NCBI GenBank assembly: GCA_016235745.1
Contig: JACRJA010000069.1
Coordinates: forward strand, 1 to 64,000
Reading direction: 5' to 3'
DNA: 64,000 nt
DNA from: Rhodocyclales bacterium
GTDB lineage: Bacteria; Pseudomonadota; Gammaproteobacteria; Burkholderiales; Rhodocyclaceae
A program made the position numbers and the translations under genes. Positions 17,670 through 26,312 of the stretch are shown here, one piece after another. The notes beneath the pieces are model-generated. The model saw only the letters and a program-made list of their open reading frames with translations, was not told the DNA's origin and ran no database searches. Each line of letters opens with the position of its first letter. Positions within the stretch are counted from its first letter, which is position 1.

Positions 17670-18142
17670 GCGGGAAGGTGCGGGGTCTCCGGGCGGCGGG
17701 GGGAGTGCTGATGCTGGCGGCGGCGCTCGCCGCAGCCGGGTGTGCTTCGGGGCTGGGCGGAGGACCCTACAGCCGGGAGGAAGCGCGCCGGATGATGACG
17801 GTGCAGTACGGCGTGGTCGAGGCGGTGCGGCCGGTACAGCTCGAAGGCACGAAATCGCCCTTGGGAGCGGGCGCCGGAGCGGTGGTCGGCGGCGTGGCAG
17901 GCAGCGGCGTGGGCGGCGGCCGCGGGCAGATCGTCGGGGCCACCGTTGGCGCCGTGGCCGGTGGCCTAGCGGGTGCGGCAGTAGAAGAGGTGGCGACGCG
18001 CACGCCGGGCGTGGAGGTGACGGTGCGGCTCGAAAATGGACGGGTGATCGCGGTGGTGCAGGAAGATCAGGGCGAAGGGTTTCGCTTGGGCGAGCGGGTG
18101 CGGGTAGTCAACGACGGGGGAACGACCCGGGTGGCGCGCTGA
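17660..18142 (+). CDS. SlyB-like glycine-zipper outer membrane lipoprotein
   Basis: A 160-residue lipoprotein with a lipobox ending LAAAGC (Cys28). Next comes a conserved MMTVQYGVVEAVRPVQLEG segment. Then come two glycine-zipper membrane hairpin helices (about residues 74-112, alternating Gly/Ala/Val) and a small beta domain ending DGGTTRVAR. This is the layout of SlyB/Pcp lipoproteins, which stabilise the outer membrane. AGGAGG at 17647-17652 favours the ATG at 17660. It overlaps the kinase gene by 10 nt, so translation is probably coupled. It converges with the zinc-ribbon gene with a 3-nt gap. Confidence 0.88.
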   Translation: MAVSGKVRGLRAAGGVLMLAAALAAAGCASGLGGGPYSREEARRMMTVQYGVVEAVRPVQLEGTKSPLGAGAGAVVGGVAGSGVGGGRGQIVGATVGAVAGGLAGAAVEEVATRTPGVEVTVRLENGRVIAVVQEDQGEGFRLGERVRVVNDGGTTRVAR

Positions 18143-18145
18143 GGC

Positions 18146-19063
18146 TCAGGGGTAGATCGGCTTGAGTTCATAGCCGACGATGCCGGCTTCGAAAGTTTCC
18201 AGGGCGAGGGTGCGCTCTACCCGCTCTCCGGGCGGAAAGTAGGGGCCGGCCGCGCCCCATTCCTGAGGAGAAACGGGGCGGCGCAAGAGCGTGCGGCCGA
18301 TCGCGTCGCTCAGCGTCAGTTCCAGCGTGGGCCAGGGCAAGGGGTAGGCGGCGCGGTTGGCGAGCGCAAAGACGAGCGTCCAGCGCCCCGGTGCGGGCTC
18401 GCGGATGAGCTCGGAATGCTCCAGAACGAGTTGCTGCAGATCGACGGGCGGGGAGACGGTGCAGCCCAATTCCTGGCAGACCCGCTCCCAGTAGGAGAAG
18501 GTCTGCGGAAAGCGCTGGATCCATTCCTGGCGCCAGAGGTAGGCGATCTGCGCGAGCGCCGCCAAGAGCAAGAACGCCGCCGCCAGGACGGCGAGCGGGG
18601 AGGCGCTGCGGGGTTGCCGCTCGAAGGGGAAGGTCGTGGGCACGAGCGGTGGTTCGCTCAGCAGCGGTTCGTCCGGGAAACTGGGCGCCTGCTCCCGGTC
18701 CGTCTCGCGGCGCGGTTCGTTGGCGGGCGCAGCGGCGGACGAGGTTGCGGGCGTCCGCTCGCTCTGCTGGCGATCGCCGCTGGCCATGGCTTCCCAGGCG
18801 GGGCTGAAGACGGTCGGTTGGTCGAGTTCGGGCAGTGGCGCCGCGTTGGTTTCGGGCGCGGGTGGCGCGGGGGTGTGCAGCAGGCGGTCGAAGTCGAGCC
18901 GTTGGGCGGGTTCGGCGGCGGCATCGAGCGCATGGCGGGCGGTATCGAACGGCTCGAGGCAGTGGCCGCAGCGCGCCCAGCCGCGGGAGCGTTCGAGCTT
19001 GGCCGGATCAATGCGGAAGACGGTCTGGCAGTGAGGGCAGCGGACGCGGCGCAGGGTATTCAT
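18146..19063 (-). CDS. zinc-ribbon, DUF3426-type membrane protein
   Basis: This 305-residue protein has an N-terminal zinc ribbon with two CxxC knuckles (CPHC and CGHC, within the first 40 residues). A proline- and glutamate-rich linker, one membrane helix (about residues 165-185, AVLAAAFLLLAALAQIAYLW) and a C-terminal extracytoplasmic beta domain with PPGERVERTLALETF follow. The family has no established biochemical role. It overlaps prmA by 4 nt. The accB-accC-prmA-zinc-ribbon order is common in betaproteobacteria. It is the last gene of this leftward operon. Confidence 0.88.
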   Translation of the reverse strand: MNTLRRVRCPHCQTVFRIDPAKLERSRGWARCGHCLEPFDTARHALDAAAEPAQRLDFDRLLHTPAPPAPETNAAPLPELDQPTVFSPAWEAMASGDRQQSERTPATSSAAAPANEPRRETDREQAPSFPDEPLLSEPPLVPTTFPFERQPRSASPLAVLAAAFLLLAALAQIAYLWRQEWIQRFPQTFSYWERVCQELGCTVSPPVDLQQLVLEHSELIREPAPGRWTLVFALANRAAYPLPWPTLELTLSDAIGRTLLRRPVSPQEWGAAGPYFPPGERVERTLALETFEAGIVGYELKPIYP

Positions 19064-19971
19064 GCGGGGCGAACCCCTTCGAGGCGGATCCAGCCTTCGT
19101 CTTCGGCGCCCACGGTGAGCGCGATCCACGGGGCGTAGGCGGCCACGACTTCTTCGGCCTGCTCGGCGAGGATGCCGGAGAGGGCGAGCTCCCCGCCGGG
19201 GCGCACGGCCTGGGAAATGATGGGGGCGAGCACGCACAGCGGTTTGGTGAGGATGTTGGCCACGACCCGATCGAAGGGGCCCGGCGGCAGCTCGCGGGCG
19301 TGGTGCAGTTCCAGCATTACGCCGTTGCGCTCGGCGTTATAGCGGGCGGTCTCGAGCGCCTTGTCGTCGATGTCGACTCCGACGACGCGCGCCGCGCCCA
19401 GCTTGGCCGCGGCGATGCCGAGGATGCCGGAACCGCAGCCGTAGTCGAGCACCGTGTCGCCGGCGCGCACGTGCGCGAGCAGCCAGCGCAGGCACAGGCG
19501 GGTGGTGGGGTGCGAGCCGGTGCCGAAGGCGAGCCCCGGGTCGAGGGTGAGGGTGATCGCAGCGGGATCGGGCGGTTCGTGCCAGGAAGGGACGATCCAC
19601 AGCCGGCCGTCGATGGGGATGGGGTCGAACTGGCTCTGCGTGAGCCGCACCCAGTCGGCGTCGGCGAGCGGCTCCACCGAGGGTTCAGGCAGGCTCGTGA
19701 GCCCGATGCTGCGCGCGGCGGCCGCGAGGCGCGCGCGCCAGTCGGTTTCGGCCTCGAAGAGGGCGAGCACCACCGAGCGCTCCCACAGGCGTTCGGGGTG
19801 CAGCCCCGGTTCGCCGAATTGCGGCCGCTCGGCCGGGGTGCCGGCGTCGGCGTCTTCGATGCCGACCGAGAGCGCCCCGTGGATGATGAGCGCCTCCGAA
19901 AGCCGCTCGGCGAGCTCGGCCGGGGCGGTGAGGCGCACGTTGAGCCAGCGCGGCCGTTCCTGCCCGTTCAT
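19060..19971 (-). CDS. prmA: ribosomal protein L11 methyltransferase
   Basis: Trimethylates ribosomal protein L11 at several amines using SAM. The protein has 303 residues. The N-terminal L11-recognition domain begins [21 protein letters not shown]. The methyltransferase core shows [22 protein letters not shown], the SAM motif [41 protein letters not shown] and VANILTKPL. The start codon overlaps the accC stop by 4 nt, and its stop overlaps the next gene in the same way. Confidence 0.96.
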   Translation of the reverse strand: MNGQERPRWLNVRLTAPAELAERLSEALIIHGALSVGIEDADAGTPAERPQFGEPGLHPERLWERSVVLALFEAETDWRARLAAAARSIGLTSLPEPSVEPLADADWVRLTQSQFDPIPIDGRLWIVPSWHEPPDPAAITLTLDPGLAFGTGSHPTTRLCLRWLLAHVRAGDTVLDYGCGSGILGIAAAKLGAARVVGVDIDDKALETARYNAERNGVMLELHHARELPPGPFDRVVANILTKPLCVLAPIISQAVRPGGELALSGILAEQAEEVVAAYAPWIALTVGAEDEGWIRLEGVRPA

Positions 19972-21347
19972 CGGTTGCGCTCCGCCGCGCTTCGCCGCGC
20001 TTCGAGCCATTGTTCGAGATAGTGGATCGAGACGCCGCCGTCGCGGAAAGGGCCATCGTTCATCAGCTCGAAGTGCAGCGGGGCGTTGGTGTGGATGCCG
20101 TCGATGACGAGTTCCTGCAGCGCGCCGCGCATCTTGGCGATCGCCCCTTCGCGCGTGTCGGCATGCGTGATGAGCTTGCCGATGAGGGAATCGTAGTGCG
20201 GCGGCACGCGATAGCCGGTGTAGACGTGCGAATCGACCCGCACGCCGGGGCCGCCGGGCGGATGCCAGTGGGTGATGAGCCCGGGGCTGGGGGTGAATTT
20301 GTAGGGATCCTCGGCGTTGATGCGGCATTCGATGGCGTGGCCGCGCAGGACGATGTCCTTTTGCCGGAACCAGAGCTTCTCGCCGGCAGCGACCCGGATC
20401 TGCGCCTGCACCAGGTCGATGCCAGTGATCATCTCGGTGACCGGGTGCTCGACCTGGATGCGGGTGTTCATCTCGATGAAGTAGAACTCCCCGTTCTCGT
20501 AGAGGAACTCGAAGGTGCCGGCGCCGCGGTAGCCGATGCGCCGGCAGGCGTCGACGCAACGCTCACCGAGCGCGGCGATCTTCTTGCGATCGATCCCCGG
20601 GGCGGGGGCTTCTTCGAGAATCTTCTGGTGGCGGCGCTGCATGGAGCAGTCGCGTTCGCCCAGCCACACGGCGTGGCCGTGCTCGTCGGCGAGCACTTGA
20701 ATCTCGATGTGGCGCGGGCGTTCGAGGTATTTTTCGAGGTAGACGGTAGGGTTGCCGAAGGCCGCCTGTGCCTCGGTGCGGGTCATGGCCACGGCGTTGA
20801 GGAGCGCTGCTTCGGTGTGCACCACGCGCATGCCGCGCCCGCCGCCGCCGCCGGCCGCCTTGATGATGACGGGGTAGCCGATGTGGCGCGCGAGCGCAAG
20901 GATCGTGTCAGGATCCTCGGGGAGCGCTCCGTCGGAGCCGGGCACGCAGGGCACGCCGGCTTCTTTCATCGCCACCTTGGCGCTTACCTTGTCGCCCATC
21001 AGGCGGATGGTCTCGGGCCGCGGACCGATGAAGACGAAGCCGGAGGCTTCGACCCGCTGGGCGAAGTCGGCGTTCTCCGAGAGAAAACCGTAGCCGGGGT
21101 GGATCGCCTCGGCGTCGGTGACCTCGGCCGCGGCGATGATGGCCGGGATGTTGAGATAACTCTGGGCCGAGGGGGCCGGGCCGATGCACACGGATTCGTC
21201 GGCGAGCCGTACGTTCTTCGCCTCGCGGTCGGCCTCGGAGTGCACGGCCACGGTGCGGATGCCCAGCTCGCGGCAGGCGCGCAGGACGCGCAGGGCGATC
21301 TCGCCGCGGTTGGCGATCAGCACTTTCTTGAAAGGAGGGGCTTGCAT
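19968..21347 (-). CDS. accC: acetyl-CoA carboxylase, biotin carboxylase subunit
   Basis: ATP-dependent carboxylation of biotin on AccB, the first half-reaction of malonyl-CoA formation for fatty acid synthesis. The 459-residue ATP-grasp enzyme begins [19 protein letters not shown] and shows [14 protein letters not shown], the glycine-rich ATP loop [35 protein letters not shown], and the active-site [20 protein letters not shown]. It follows accB by 15 nt and overlaps prmA. accA and accD are not in the window. Confidence 0.97.
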   Translation of the reverse strand: MQAPPFKKVLIANRGEIALRVLRACRELGIRTVAVHSEADREAKNVRLADESVCIGPAPSAQSYLNIPAIIAAAEVTDAEAIHPGYGFLSENADFAQRVEASGFVFIGPRPETIRLMGDKVSAKVAMKEAGVPCVPGSDGALPEDPDTILALARHIGYPVIIKAAGGGGGRGMRVVHTEAALLNAVAMTRTEAQAAFGNPTVYLEKYLERPRHIEIQVLADEHGHAVWLGERDCSMQRRHQKILEEAPAPGIDRKKIAALGERCVDACRRIGYRGAGTFEFLYENGEFYFIEMNTRIQVEHPVTEMITGIDLVQAQIRVAAGEKLWFRQKDIVLRGHAIECRINAEDPYKFTPSPGLITHWHPPGGPGVRVDSHVYTGYRVPPHYDSLIGKLITHADTREGAIAKMRGALQELVIDGIHTNAPLHFELMNDGPFRDGGVSIHYLEQWLEARRSAAERNR

Positions 21348-21362
21348 AGGGGGGAGAAATCC

Positions 21363-21830
21363 TTACGAGATCACGAAGAGGGGCTGGCCGTATTCGACGG
21401 GCTCGCCGTTTTCCACCAGGATGGCGCTGACGGTGCCGGCTACGTCGGATTCGATCTCGTTCATGAGTTTCATCGCCTCGATGATGCACAGCCGGCCGCC
21501 CGGCTTGACCTTGCTGCCCACTTCGACGAAGGGCGGTGCGGTGGGCGAGGGGGCGCGGTAGAAGGTGCCGACCATGGGGGATTTGACGATGTGCCCTGCG
21601 GGCAGTGCCGGTCCGGCAGAAGGGGTCGGCTCCGTGGGGGCGGAGACGGCCTGCGGGGCGAGCGGCACGGGGGAGGCGACGACCGTGGGGCCGGCTGGCG
21701 CGGGCATGGTGACGTTGGTGGGGGGGTGCTTGGCGATGCGCACCTTTTCTTCGCCTTCGGTGATTTCGAGCTCGGCGATGCCCGATTCTTGTACGAGGTC
21801 GATGAGTTTCTTGATTTTGCGCAGGTCCAT
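21363..21830 (-). CDS. accB: acetyl-CoA carboxylase biotin carboxyl carrier protein
   Basis: A 155-residue carrier. It has an N-terminal helix region ([20 protein letters not shown]), a flexible Pro/Ala/Thr-rich linker (about residues 36-78) and a C-terminal biotinyl domain, with the biotin attachment Lys121 in EAMKLM followed by [11 protein letters not shown]. The domain also has the protruding-thumb region typical of AccB ([19 protein letters not shown]). It is followed by accC after 15 nt and preceded by aroQ by 29 nt, all in one leftward unit. Confidence 0.97.
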   Translation of the reverse strand: MDLRKIKKLIDLVQESGIAELEITEGEEKVRIAKHPPTNVTMPAPAGPTVVASPVPLAPQAVSAPTEPTPSAGPALPAGHIVKSPMVGTFYRAPSPTAPPFVEVGSKVKPGGRLCIIEAMKLMNEIESDVAGTVSAILVENGEPVEYGQPLFVIS

Positions 21831-21859
21831 GGAGTTTCCGCGTCGAAGAGGTTGGGAGG

Positions 21860-22345
21860 TCAGTCAGCGGCGTTCAGTGCGCGCAGGGCGTATTCGAGCG
21901 CTGCCTCGTAGCCGTAGGCGCCCAGGCCGCAGAGGACGCCGACGGCCTGGTCGGAGAGGTAGGAGTGATGCCTGAAGGGTTCTCGGGCATGGATGTTGGA
22001 GAGGTGGACTTCGATGAAGGGGATGCTCACCGCCGCGAGGGCGTCGCGCAGCGCCACGCTGGTGTGGGTGTAGGCGCCGGGGTTGATGAGGATGAAGTCT
22101 ACCCCTTCTTCCATCGCCGCCTGGATGCGGTCGACGAGCTCGCCTTCGTGATTGCTCTGGAAGGATTCGAGGCGGGCGCCGGCGGCCTGGGCCCGCGCTT
22201 CGAGCCGGGCGTGGATGTCGGATAGCGTGGTGCGACCGTAGATTTCGGGCTCGCGCACGCCGAGCAGATTCAGATTGGGGCCGTGAAGGACGAGAATGCG
22301 CGGCACCGGGCGTTCGTCGGTGCCGGAGCCGGAAGAGTCTTGCAT
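21860..22345 (-). CDS. aroQ: 3-dehydroquinate dehydratase, type II
   Basis: Converts 3-dehydroquinate to 3-dehydroshikimate in the shikimate pathway, which feeds chorismate to the trp genes elsewhere in this window. The 161-residue type II fold is clear: [21 protein letters not shown] with the active-site tyrosine, [31 protein letters not shown] and [20 protein letters not shown] with the catalytic histidine. I set the start at the ATG at 22345, preceded by GGAG at a rather long distance. A longer frame to 22402 lacks support. Confidence 0.95.
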   Translation of the reverse strand: MQDSSGSGTDERPVPRILVLHGPNLNLLGVREPEIYGRTTLSDIHARLEARAQAAGARLESFQSNHEGELVDRIQAAMEEGVDFILINPGAYTHTSVALRDALAAVSIPFIEVHLSNIHAREPFRHHSYLSDQAVGVLCGLGAYGYEAALEYALRALNAAD

Positions 22346-22432
22346 CGCGCCTGCTCCGGGTTTCGTGATCGAAACCCGAAGTTTGCCGCAAATCGCCGAC
22401 AAAATCTACCGGCGCTCGCGCGCAGAACGCAG

Positions 22433-22846
22433 TCAGCGCGGCACGACGGTATCGCCGAGGACGCGCACTTTTTGGCCGGCGCGAACGGTGGGTGCCTGCT
22501 CGGTACGTACGGAACGGTAGGTTCCGTCGTCCATGCGCACGACGATCTCGTATTCTTCGTTGGAACGCAGGCGGCGCTCGACTTCGCGGCCGGCGAGCGC
22601 GCCGCCGACCACGCCGATGACGGTCGCCGCCGTCTTGCCCGAACCGGAGCCGATCTGGCTGCCCACGAGGCCACCGGCTACCCCGCCGCCGATCGCGCCG
22701 AGCACGCCCGGTGAGTCGCGTTGGATGATGTGGATGGAATCGACGACGCCGCACTCGGGGCACGAGACCGTTCCTTGAGCATGGGCGAGACTTACCCCAA
22801 GGAACAGGAACAGCGGCAGGATGAGGTGTCGCAGCGAGAGGGACAT
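22433..22846 (-). CDS. periplasmic glycine-zipper protein
   Basis: This 137-residue exported protein has a signal peptide ending AHAQG with no lipobox cysteine. A short segment with a CPECG cysteine pair follows. Next is a glycine-zipper hairpin (about residues 52-88) with GAIGGGVAGGLVGSQIGSG and VIGVVGGALAGREVE. It ends in a small domain EYEIVVRMDDGTYRSVRT. It resembles 17-kDa-antigen/SlyB-type proteins but lacks lipidation. The start at 22846 has TTGGAGA upstream. It lies between tlpA and aroQ on the same strand. Function unknown. The two cysteines next to a thioredoxin-like gene are worth noting. Confidence 0.8.
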   Translation of the reverse strand: MSLSLRHLILPLFLFLGVSLAHAQGTVSCPECGVVDSIHIIQRDSPGVLGAIGGGVAGGLVGSQIGSGSGKTAATVIGVVGGALAGREVERRLRSNEEYEIVVRMDDGTYRSVRTEQAPTVRAGQKVRVLGDTVVPR

Positions 22847-22934
22847 GGCAGTCTCCAAGGAACAGGTGTCTTCTTCCATCATAGCACGCGCCAGGCAAGG
22901 GGTGCGGCGCAGAAAGCGCCAGGGGGTTGGAGGG

Positions 22935-23519
22935 TCAGGAGGGCGAGACGCGGGCGGCGAGGGCGGAGCGGAGCCAGCCGTCGAGCTGGGCGCGGGTCAC
23001 GGGTCCGACCTGGGCGGCGATCTGTTCATCCTGGGCGTCGAGCACCAGGGTGAAGGGAAGGACTCGGCGGCGGTTGCCGAGGGGAACGGTGAGCTCGAGG
23101 AGCGAAGGCGGGGCGAGGAGGATGGGGTAGGGCAAGGGGGTGCGTTCGAGGTAGCGGCGCACGGCCTCTTTGTCATCGAGCGCGAGGCCGAGGAATTGTA
23201 CTTTTTCTTCCGGCCAGGCCCTGCTTGCAGCGGCGAGCAAAGGAAGCTCGGCGCGGCAGGGAGGGCACCAGGTGGCCCAGAAATTGACGACGCGCACGCG
23301 CTCGCGCCAGTCGTTGGCGATGCGCCTGGGGGTTCCGTCGGGCTCTTGCAGCTTGGCATAGATGAGGCGGGAGAGCGCCGCCTGCGCCGCTGGGTCGAGC
23401 CGGGGCCGGGCGAGCCACAGGGCGGCTGAGCCCAGGCCGAGCGCAGCAAGCGCGGCGAGCAGCCGCCGGCGCCGGCGGGAGGGAGGGGCAGGGGCGGGCT
23501 CATCCTGGGCGCAGGTCAT
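22935..23519 (-). CDS. TlpA-like thiol:disulfide oxidoreductase, membrane anchored
   Basis: This 194-residue protein has a basic N-terminus (SRRRRRLLAALAALGLGSAAL) giving an uncleaved membrane anchor. It is followed by a thioredoxin fold facing the periplasm, with active site WATWCPPCRAELP (Cys85 and Cys88). The cis-proline region is PFTLVLDAQ. Relatives reduce disulfides in cytochrome c maturation or other exported proteins. Which partner applies here is unknown. The start lies 2 nt downstream of the stop of the preceding unknown gene, so the two are cotranscribed. Confidence 0.9.
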   Translation of the reverse strand: MTCAQDEPAPAPPSRRRRRLLAALAALGLGSAALWLARPRLDPAAQAALSRLIYAKLQEPDGTPRRIANDWRERVRVVNFWATWCPPCRAELPLLAAASRAWPEEKVQFLGLALDDKEAVRRYLERTPLPYPILLAPPSLLELTVPLGNRRRVLPFTLVLDAQDEQIAAQVGPVTRAQLDGWLRSALAARVSPS

Positions 23520-23521
23520 CG

Positions 23522-24133
23522 TCAGGGGCCGGCGGGGCTGAGGGAAGCGGGCGGTTCGAGCAGGGCGAGTACGGCCGGCAGCCGCGCCCGGCGTTCGCTG
23601 CGCTTGAGCTGGCGCTCGCTCGACAAGGGCCAGATGCGCAGGCTCACCGGCACGCCGTGCCAGTCGAACTCGAAGACCGTTTCGGGCTCGCGGGCGCCGC
23701 CGGCGCGCGGCGTGTGTACCGCGAAACGCAGCCAGGGGTGGTTGAGCAGGAAGATTTCGACTTCCTTGGCGCTCTCGGCGTAGAGGTCGAGGTCGACGAC
23801 CGACAGCGGCCCGGCGGTGCCCTCGAGCACGTGACCGACGAGGTACGTGCTCCAGGGTTCGAGCCAGCGCATCACTTCGGCGGCGGCGCGGCGCATGCGT
23901 TCGAGCCGTTCGGCGTCGTCCTCGTCCTGGTACTCGGCGGCGCGGCGCGCGAGCGCTTCTTCGATCGCTTCGTTGGTGGGCAGCATGGTGCGCGGTGACA
24001 ACCCAAGCTGCTTGACGGCCTTGCGCTTGGCAAGCGCATAGTCGCGGATGCCTTCGTCGTAGATGAGCCGCGCGGCGAGCTCGGCGATCTCTTCGCGGGC
24101 GTCGAGCGATTCGAAGGTGCGGCTGGTGGGCAT
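23522..24133 (-). CDS. conserved protein of unknown function, next to tlpA and mpl
   Basis: The 203-residue soluble protein has no signal peptide or membrane helix. The first 60 residues are helical and charged, with LAARLIYDEGIRDYALAKRKA and a tail of alternating Glu/Arg (ALARRAAEYQDEDDAERLERM). The centre has LVGHVLEGTAGPLSVVDLDLYAESAKEVEIFLLNH; its G-T and acidic V-D-L-D-L pattern loosely recalls the nucleotidyltransferase fold, but this is only a resemblance. I recall similar proteins beside mpl in related bacteria. It is the first gene of the leftward tlpA unit and is divergent from mpl. Confidence 0.75.
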   Translation of the reverse strand: MPTSRTFESLDAREEIAELAARLIYDEGIRDYALAKRKAVKQLGLSPRTMLPTNEAIEEALARRAAEYQDEDDAERLERMRRAAAEVMRWLEPWSTYLVGHVLEGTAGPLSVVDLDLYAESAKEVEIFLLNHPWLRFAVHTPRAGGAREPETVFEFDWHGVPVSLRIWPLSSERQLKRSERRARLPAVLALLEPPASLSPAGP

Positions 24134-24147
24134 GGGCGTTCCACGGG

Positions 24148-24176
24148 TTGTGCAGGATCGTGGGGCATTTTACCAT
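24148..24176 (+). promoter_or_regulatory. candidate mpl promoter overlapping the divergent promoter
   Basis: TTGTGC (24148-24153) and TACCAT (24171-24176) are separated by 17 nt; each matches its consensus in 4 of 6 positions. The -10 overlaps the minus-strand -10 element of the divergent gene, so the two promoters could exclude each other. Transcript mapping is lacking. Confidence 0.3.
24167..24175 (-). promoter_or_regulatory. extended -10 for the leftward unknown gene/tlpA unit
   Basis: Reading leftward, TGG-TAAAAT is an extended -10 with 5 of 6 matches in the hexamer, located 33 nt before the start codon at 24133. Confidence 0.45.
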
Positions 24177-24207
24177 CGCCCTTTTTCCGGGCAGGATGAG
24201 GCAAGCG

Positions 24208-25587
24208 ATGCGTATCCATGTGTTGGGGATCGGCGGCACCTTCATGGGGAGCCTGGCGCTACTGGCGCGGCAGGCCGGGCACGAGGTCGGCGGCTGTGAC
24301 GCGAACGTGTATCCGCCCATGTCGGAGCTGCTCGAAGCCGAGGGGATCGACTGGATCGAGGGCTACGGGGCGGAGCAGGCGCGGCTGCCGGTCGATCTCT
24401 TCGTGGTGGGCAACGCCATTTCGCGCGGCAACCCGCTGCTCGAAGAGATCCTCGATCGGGGGCTGCCCTACGTCTCCGGGCCGCAGTGGCTGGCCGAGCA
24501 CATTTTGCCCGGACGCTGGACGCTGGCGGTGGCGGGCACCCATGGCAAGACGACCACGAGTTCGATGCTCGCCTGGATCTTGCAGGCGAATGGGCTTGTG
24601 CCAGGATTTCTCATCGGCGGCGTGCCGGGAAACTTCGCCTGTTCGTCGCAGTTGGGAACGGGGCCTTTCTTCGTGATCGAGGCCGACGAGTACGACACGG
24701 CCTTCTGCGACAAGCGGGCGAAGTTCGTACATTACCGGCCGCGCACGGCGATCCTCAACAACCTGGAGTTCGACCACGCGGACATCTACCCCGATCTGGC
24801 GGCGATCGAGACGCAGTTCCATCACCTGGTGCGCACCATGCCGCGCTCGGGCCGCATCGTGGCGCTCGCGGGCGAAGCCGCACTCGAGCGGGTGCTCGCC
24901 CGCGGCTGCTGGTCGCAGGTGGAGCGTTTCGGTCCGGCGCCGGGCTCGGATGCGCCATGGACGGTGGCGGTCGCGGCAGACGGCGCGTCGGCCGAATTCT
25001 TTCTCGAGGGGCGCTCGCTGGGGGAGATCGCGCTGCCGGTGCCGGGGCGGCACAACGCGCTCGATGCGCTCGCGGCGCTCGCGGCGGCGCGCCACGCCGG
25101 GGTGCGTCCGCAGGATGGGCTCGCCGCACTGGCTGAATTCCGCGGCGTGCGTCGGCGGCTGGAGCGGCGCGGGGTCGTGGCCGGCGTGGCGGTCTATGAC
25201 GATTTCGCCCATCATCCCACGGCGATCCGCGAGACGATCGCCGCGCTGCGCCCGCGCGTGCCGGGGCGTTTGATCGCGGTGTTCGAGCCGCGCTCGAATA
25301 CGATGAAACTGGGCGTGATGCGCGCGGCCTTGCCCGAGGCGCTTCGTGGCGCGGATTGGGTGCATTGCTACACCAAGGGCTTGAGCTGGGATGCGCGTGA
25401 GGCGCTGACGCCGCTCGGGGCACGGGTGACGGTGGGCGAGGAGATCGGGGCGTTCGTTGCCGGAATCGTGGCGCAGGCGCGCCCGGGCGATGCGATCCTC
25501 GTGATGAGCAACGGCGGTTTCGAGGGCATCCACGAGCGGCTGCTGGCGGCGCTCGCGGCGCGCGAGGCAGAGCAGGATCATGAGTGA
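24208..25587 (+). CDS. mpl: UDP-N-acetylmuramate:L-alanyl-gamma-D-glutamyl-meso-diaminopimelate ligase (murein recycling)
   Basis: Attaches recycled tripeptide directly to UDP-MurNAc, bypassing MurC, MurD and MurE. The 459-residue Mur-ligase begins RIHVLGIGGTFMGSLA and has the ATP loop [44 protein letters not shown] (diagnostic of Mpl rather than MurC), VYDDFAHHPTAI and FEPRSNTMKLG. The ATG at 24208 has GAGG 6 nt upstream; an in-frame ATG at 24196 is possible. It overlaps alkA by 8 nt. The true murC is at 43104, so both de novo and recycling ligases are present. Confidence 0.95.
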   Translation: MRIHVLGIGGTFMGSLALLARQAGHEVGGCDANVYPPMSELLEAEGIDWIEGYGAEQARLPVDLFVVGNAISRGNPLLEEILDRGLPYVSGPQWLAEHILPGRWTLAVAGTHGKTTTSSMLAWILQANGLVPGFLIGGVPGNFACSSQLGTGPFFVIEADEYDTAFCDKRAKFVHYRPRTAILNNLEFDHADIYPDLAAIETQFHHLVRTMPRSGRIVALAGEAALERVLARGCWSQVERFGPAPGSDAPWTVAVAADGASAEFFLEGRSLGEIALPVPGRHNALDALAALAAARHAGVRPQDGLAALAEFRGVRRRLERRGVVAGVAVYDDFAHHPTAIRETIAALRPRVPGRLIAVFEPRSNTMKLGVMRAALPEALRGADWVHCYTKGLSWDAREALTPLGARVTVGEEIGAFVAGIVAQARPGDAILVMSNGGFEGIHERLLAALAAREAEQDHE

Positions 25588-26212
25588 AGAGGGGATGATC
25601 CCTGAGTGGTGGGAAGAGGCCTGCGCGGCGCTCATGGCCCGTGATGACCGGCTCGCGACCCTGATCGCCCGGGCCAGGCCGCCGGCCGTGACGCCTTCCG
25701 GTGAGGCATTCGCCGCGCTCGCCCGGGCGATCGTCGGGCAGCAGCTGTCGGTGAAGGCGGCGCGTCGGATCTGGGAGCGGCTGGAAGGGGGGCTTGGGAC
25801 GATCTCGCCGCCGGCCGTGCTGCAGGCGGGCGCGACGCGCCTGCGCGAGGCGGGTTTGTCCAGCGCCAAGGCGTCCTGGCTCGTCGATCTGGCGGAGCAT
25901 TTCGCCGCCGGGCGGCTCGATCCTCCGCGCTGGCGGGAGATGGACGACGAGGCGATCGTGCGCACGCTGCTCGCCGTGCGCGGCATCGGGCGCTGGACGG
26001 CGGAGATGTTCCTCATCTTCCACTTGTGGCGGCCGGACGTGTGGCCGGTCGACGACCTGGGGCTGCGCCGGGCCCTGGTGCGCCAGGCGGGGTTGCCGGA
26101 AAAGGCGCCGCGGCGGGAGTGGCTCGAGGCCGGCGAGCGCTGGCGCCCGTGGCGCACGGCGGCGACGTGGTATCTCTGGCGCAGCCTGGAGGCGGAGGCC
26201 GTGGTGTATTGA
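25580..26212 (+). CDS. alkA: DNA-3-methyladenine glycosylase II (HhH-GPD family)
   Basis: Excises alkylated purines in base excision repair. The 210-residue protein contains only the HhH-GPD core, without the extra N-terminal domain of E. coli AlkA. FAALARAIVGQQLSVKAARRIWERL is the family signature. The helix-hairpin-helix VRGIGRWTAEMFLIF is followed by WPVDDLGLRRALV, in which an aspartate is catalytic. The gene overlaps mpl by 8 nt and is therefore cotranscribed with an unrelated murein-recycling gene. Confidence 0.9.
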   Translation: MSEEGMIPEWWEEACAALMARDDRLATLIARARPPAVTPSGEAFAALARAIVGQQLSVKAARRIWERLEGGLGTISPPAVLQAGATRLREAGLSSAKASWLVDLAEHFAAGRLDPPRWREMDDEAIVRTLLAVRGIGRWTAEMFLIFHLWRPDVWPVDDLGLRRALVRQAGLPEKAPRREWLEAGERWRPWRTAATWYLWRSLEAEAVVY

Positions 26213-26312
26213 GTGGGGCCGCGGCGGCCGGGCGCACGCAACCCTTTATAGACTAAAGTTTTTTTCGCCTTTGCCGTAAACCCAGCCAGGACGTTCCTGG
26301 CGGAGAGGGGCC
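26213..26312. other. intergenic region before the EF-hand-like gene
   Basis: A GC-rich palindromic patch (GGGGCCGCGGCGGCCGGGC, about 26216-26234) follows alkA, then an AT-richer stretch with TATAGACTAAAG and a run of seven T (26260-26266). The patch could weaken read-through, and the T-run follows it at a distance, so it is not a classical terminator. GGAGAGG (26300-26306) is the ribosome site of the next gene. Confidence 0.3.
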
